Assembly: GCA_946803715.1 (NCBI GenBank)
Contig: CAMPET010000089.1
Span: 265,985-276,499 of the forward strand
DNA: 10,515 nt
Direction of reading: 5' to 3'
Origin: Beroe ovata
Lineage: Eukaryota; Ctenophora; Nuda; Beroida; Beroidae
Under the pieces are notes generated by a model. That model had not been told where the DNA came from, searched no databases, and worked only from the letters and a program-made list of their open reading frames with translations. A program made the translations under genes and the position numbers. Shown piece after piece: positions 7,120-10,515 of the stretch (the stretch's first letter is position 1; every line of letters begins with the position of its first letter).

Positions 7120-10100
7120 TCATAACTTCCCCCGAGACTTGTAATAAGTTGTTAGGACTTCGTCGATTCCTTGACTAAACTTGGCTGAAATTTGAGGAAA
7201 AACAGGTTAGATTTAAATTTTGTGGAATGAATGGCTAATTACAGCTGATTTCGGTGGAATTTAACATTCTTTTGCAAATGAGCTACAAAGATTGCTGCTC
7301 CAGGACCCCGCAGCTATTATCATGATAAGTGGTTCTCACACATGCAGGAACACAAGTTCAAGTGTGTCTCACAATCTCCCATTGTCTCTCATTGACATCT
7401 CCCTTGTATGACATCTTACTGTCATCCATTGACATCTCCCTACACTAATCTTGGAGTGGAACCAGCACCATTAGCATGTGAAATGACCAGTTCTCACACT
7501 CCTGTGAAACGAGCTCCGTGACACGTGTGTTAGCTGTGACCACTATCCAAATTGCGTGACACATGACATGGTCTCTACTATCGAGTCTGTACTATGTAGT
7601 GCGCACAACATATTCACAATGCGAAGCCGGAGGATTTGTTTGAATATAGTGTAGTTTTTCATTTGGTTTCAAGTGACGTCGATACGTCATGTAAGACTGT
7701 TTGCCTGTCAAATTTTGACATGTGCACCATTGCACCATGTTGCACTGTGACATGGCCTGTAAACAAAGTTGTATTTTTTGAACATCTGGCCACAAATATT
7801 TTCTTGTGTCGCGTAAGTGAAACATTTTGTAACATTGCTTTCCTGATTTACAATGTGTCACACCCTTTATTTATAGTCAATATTTGTTAGTCAATCGCAG
7901 AAAAGTTTAGTTGCTAACTTACCGATATTGAACTGAATAAGTCCCAGGTCGTTGAGGCAGGTTTCTTGTAACATACACACCAGTGTCAGGTTGTTGCAGA
8001 TGTACTTTGTCAGTATCACCTGAGAAACAACAGTTGTTAATGTGAGAATAGATGTTGTGGAAGCTATCCGATCCAGATCGCTATTTTGTCACCAATTTTT
8101 GAAGAGAAATCAGCTTATACCGTTCCGTTATCAAGATGCACGGATGAGAAGGATTCGCTATCGTAGAAGGTAGAACACTCCTGCTGACTGTAGATGTTCG
8201 ACACATCTGCTACCAAATCCAACATGTCGCAGAACATTTCGTATTTCTGGGGGGATTGCACAGTTAGATGTAGAATCTCTGTTCGAATATTCTGGAATTT
8301 AACGGGCACGGAGGCCAGGTTATACAATACCAACTGTTATCCATTTTAATGACCCTCCCGATTCCGTCCAGAACGAGACATAGTGTGATGTCACATAAGT
8401 AAAGATTTGTCGCTTTCTCGATAGTTTTTCCTACTTTTACCCCCTTACCGTGGTGGGAATAGTCTCGGTATCTGTCGCAATGTAGCATTTCGTTGCCACA
8501 TCGAATAGCAGCACCCTATCCATAACACATGGTTCTTTCAGCGCGTTGAGTAACGACTCAAATGTGCCTAACAACTGAAAAATGAAGCTTTTTCGACTTT
8601 TCGATCAACGGCAAGAACGCTCCCCTTAACATCCACTTTCCCTTTTCGTCCCATCACATGAAATAGGTGAACAGCTACACTACTTATTATAAGTTGCTAC
8701 TACAATAGTAGCTGACTACAACTCTCACCAGGGATAACAATAGTAGCAGTTTCATCAAATCATTACAAGTTCTAAGTGTTGCATAATGAGATGCAAGTCG
8801 CCTCCCTTGAGATAAGTACATTCAGTTCTCTTGCTTGATCTACCATGGTGTTGCCCTCCATTCACAGTTGACACCAGTTGACGAACCAGATTGACACCAC
8901 TTTGCGTCAACATTTACACCAGTGACGCCCGTTTCTTACCTCTGGAATTAGCTTCTGCCCCACGATACTCAGCGCCTCGAATATGCTGTAATCATACACG
9001 GAGGTTAGCTGTGTTTTGGGGGTGATATTGATGCTGTTCTCTGCTAACTCATAGTTAATGATGTGATTGATGTCCTTGAGTGCTTCCGCCCTTTGATCGT
9101 CTGACAGTCCGTCAACTTTGTGGATGAATACAAAAACCTGGAATGATTTTAAGTTGGCTTATTCACGAAGAAGAAGTGAATTGGTTCAGAAGTAATTGTA
9201 CGGCGCGTTGACAATTTTAATGTGCGCGCGAAATTATGCGCGTTCTGAACCCCATCGCGCAATACTTCCACACAAAAAAGCTTCGCGTATTCCACAAACA
9301 ACATCAAACGCATCAATTTGCCACGGATGTCACAATTGTCACATGACCAATGTATCTTGGCAAGAATCAACTTACCTCGATGTTACAAAGCATGTCCTTG
9401 TTATCGAGACCCACTAATGTGTTGATCAGCTTGTCGATAGCATCCTGGAGCAAAGTGGTATCGGTCGTCATGATTTGCTAGTACTCAAATTATTGTACAG
9501 GATTTTGGCAATGATAGAATATTCAAGGAAGCCTCACTAAAATAGTAGTAATGAAGAATTGTAGGAAACATTATCTAAATCCATGGCATCATAAACCAGC
9601 TTACCCTATAATCTTCTAAAACATCGATTACGAATATAAGTGCACATTTCCCATCAAACATATGTTCGTAATCCAGTGGTGTATCCACCATAGCGTCAGC
9701 CTGAAGGGAAAATTGAAGGAAATCCCATTTGAAACACGGGAAATTCTGAGAGAAAAACCAACTTGCCTGTCCGGGAAAGTCGTACACCATGTAGTCGATA
9801 AAACAGTTCCTCGAAACATCCTCCTTTTCTAACTGAGATTGGAAAAGATAGAAGTACATCATTCAGTACATAGGGTACCCGGTACATAGGAGTACATCCT
9901 GCATTTAGCACTACATCGATTAGAGTTACATTGGAAACAAACATTGTAGATTGGAAACGAAAATTGCTATGAGGACGCGAACGAAGGACCCCATCACACG
10001 TGACCACAAATATATCTCTAACTGGAGAGGGACATAATCACTTTGTAATTACTTCATCAACTACCTTAGTTGTACTCTCTAGGAATATGGTCTCATTAGC

Positions 10101-10245
10101 GCTCATTTTGTGGAATATGACTTTTCGTATGCTGGTTTTTCCACTCCGCCGTAGACCGAATAGTACAATCTTGGGTTTGCTGTCCAGGATATCATCGTCC
10201 AGATCGTCTTGTTTCAGTGAGGGAGGCGCTATAAGAGCCGACGAT
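7120..10245 (-). CDS. Rag GTPase, RagC/RagD type, nine exons, 5' end missing
   Basis: Minus-strand exons 10245-10065 (partial), 9832-9767, 9700-9605, 9444-9376, 9137-8940, 8574-8449, 8246-8121, 8019-7923 and 7184-7120 join in phase to 340 codons plus TGA. RagC/D proteins pair with RagA/B on lysosomes and recruit TORC1 when amino acids are plentiful. Nucleotide-binding motifs are GLRRSGKTS (visible residues 30-38), FLESTTK in the switch region, YDFPGQ (78-82) and [11 protein letters not shown] (142-152). The RagC/D class is indicated by [16 protein letters not shown] and HKVDG. The C-terminal roadblock-like region is visible as [32 protein letters not shown] and [18 protein letters not shown]. 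The intron after exon 2 uses a GC donor. No ATG is found before the N at 10246, so the N-terminus lies off this contig segment or in the gap. The final intron, 7185-7922, is much longer than the others. No inactivating change is visible. Confidence 0.93.
7185..7922 (-). other. Long last intron of the Rag gene
   Basis: At 738 nt this is the longest intron in the window. It is bounded by GTAAGT and TTTCAG on the minus strand. It contains a 15-bp direct repeat CATTGACATCTCCCT at 7390-7404 and 7427-7441, and loose repeats of TGCACCATG near 7721-7746. Open frames on both strands in 7592-7890 resemble nothing known. Confidence 0.7.
8575..8939 (-). other. Rag intron with a TAGTAGC hairpin
   Basis: This 365-nt intron lies between the exons 9137-8940 and 8574-8449. 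It contains a perfect 7-bp inverted repeat with a 3-nt loop: GCTACTA at 8696-8702 and TAGTAGC at 8706-8712. The word ACAATAGTAGC recurs a little further on, near 8738. No coding content was seen. Confidence 0.6.
9141..9400. repeat. Segment repeated at 10247-10515 (copy A)
   Basis: This is nearly the whole Rag intron 9138-9375 plus 25 bases of the adjoining exon. It recurs after the N at 10246 with scattered substitutions and small indels. This copy is the one embedded in the continuous gene, so it is taken as the reference copy. Confidence 0.9.
9701..9766 (-). other. 66-nt GC-AG intron of the Rag gene
   Basis: Exon 2 ends GGACAG and the intron starts GCAAGT, the standard form of the minor GC donor class, and ends TTCAG. 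Using GC keeps DFPGQ joined in frame to ADAMVD. The nearest GT would add four bases and break the frame. It is the shortest intron in the window. Confidence 0.8.
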
Positions 10246-10246
10246 N
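10246..10246. other. Single N at a probable assembly join
   Basis: Left of the N is the first visible Rag exon; right of it is a second copy of a downstream Rag intron. The two sides do not belong in this order in one gene, so the N looks like a scaffold join and not just an unread base. Confidence 0.7.
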
Positions 10247-10515
10247 GAATGATTTTAAGTTGGCTTATTCACGAAGAAGTGAATTGGTTCACTGGTTCAG
10301 AAGTAATTGTAGGGCGCGTTGACAATTTTAATGTGCGCGCGAAGTTATGATATGCGCGTTCTGAACGCAGCGCGCACTACCTCCACACAAAAAAGCTTCG
10401 CGTATTCCAAAAACAACACCAAACGCACCAATTTGCCACGGATGTCACAATTGTCACATGACCAATGTATATCGGCAAGAACCAACTTACCTCGATGTTA
10501 CAAAGCATGTCCTTG
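10247..10515. repeat. Second copy of the Rag intron/exon segment (copy B)
   Basis: It aligns with 9141-9400 from the first base after the N to the window end. It differs by roughly 10-20 substitutions and three indels of 3-9 bases. The 25 exon bases at 10491-10515 are identical to 9376-9400, and the GTAAGT-type donor is intact. It is either the other haplotype of the same locus or the start of a real duplicate. Confidence 0.85.
10491..10515 (-). CDS. Partial second copy of a Rag GTPase exon
   Basis: The last 25 bases of the exon encoding KDMLCNIE, followed on the minus strand by its splice donor, are repeated here without change. The rest of the exon lies beyond the window. Whether this belongs to a second gene or to an allele cannot be decided from the window. 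Confidence 0.5.

Noticed and set aside
7592-7890. Overlapping open frames on both strands inside the long Rag intron
   Set aside because: Neither resembles a known protein, and overlap on opposite strands is typical of chance frames in AT-rich intron DNA.
9628-10007. Minus-strand open frames overlapping Rag exons 9832-9767 and 9700-9605
   Set aside because: They are other frames of, or read-through past, the recognised exons. The correct frame is fixed by YDFPGQ and [10 protein letters not shown].
402-10245. A functional cluster linking calcium sensing, aldehyde oxidation and TORC1 signalling
   Set aside because: Ordinary gene neighbours in an animal genome usually have no shared pathway; orientation, spacing and content give no evidence for co-regulation.
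10000-10350. Plus-strand open frame of 116 codons across the N
   Set aside because: It is antisense to the P-loop exon of the Rag gene and crosses a probable assembly join.

Overview
This is eukaryotic, almost certainly animal, nuclear DNA. Three intron-rich protein genes can be reassembled exon by exon with GT-AG (once GC-AG) borders and matching phases. Introns are short, mostly 66-365 nt with one of 738 nt. CA/GT microsatellites sit between genes and inside introns. There are three isolated N characters, and a diverged second copy of one intron lies at the right edge, as expected from a draft assembly of a heterozygous wild invertebrate. The species cannot be named from the sequence; a compact invertebrate genome, such as a sponge or another early-branching animal, would fit.

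Layout. 1-401 is upstream DNA with a GT repeat and a possible TATA element. 402-1557 (+) is a five-exon gene for a 164-residue calmodulin-like protein with four EF-hands. 1558-3012 is mostly non-coding between two converging genes, with a cluster of inverted repeats, a GT microsatellite and one weak minus-strand reading frame. 3013-6150 (-) is a complete 11-exon class 3 (fatty) aldehyde dehydrogenase of 508 residues with a hydrophobic C-terminal tail. 6151-7119 is a non-coding spacer. 7120-10245 (-) is a nine-exon Rag GTPase of the RagC/D type, complete at the C-terminus but cut at its N-terminus by an N at 10246. 10247-10515 repeats 9141-9400 at roughly 90% identity, including part of a Rag exon, and is probably an alternative haplotype joined in by the assembler.

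The three genes are housekeeping or signalling genes of unrelated pathways: calcium sensing, detoxification of lipid aldehydes, and amino-acid signalling to TORC1. Nothing suggests that they form a functional cluster. I found no new system. The points worth a second look are the possible false duplication, a GC-AG intron, a stop codon fused to a poly(A) signal, a possible membrane/soluble isoform switch in the dehydrogenase, and tandem repeats that supply a splice acceptor.
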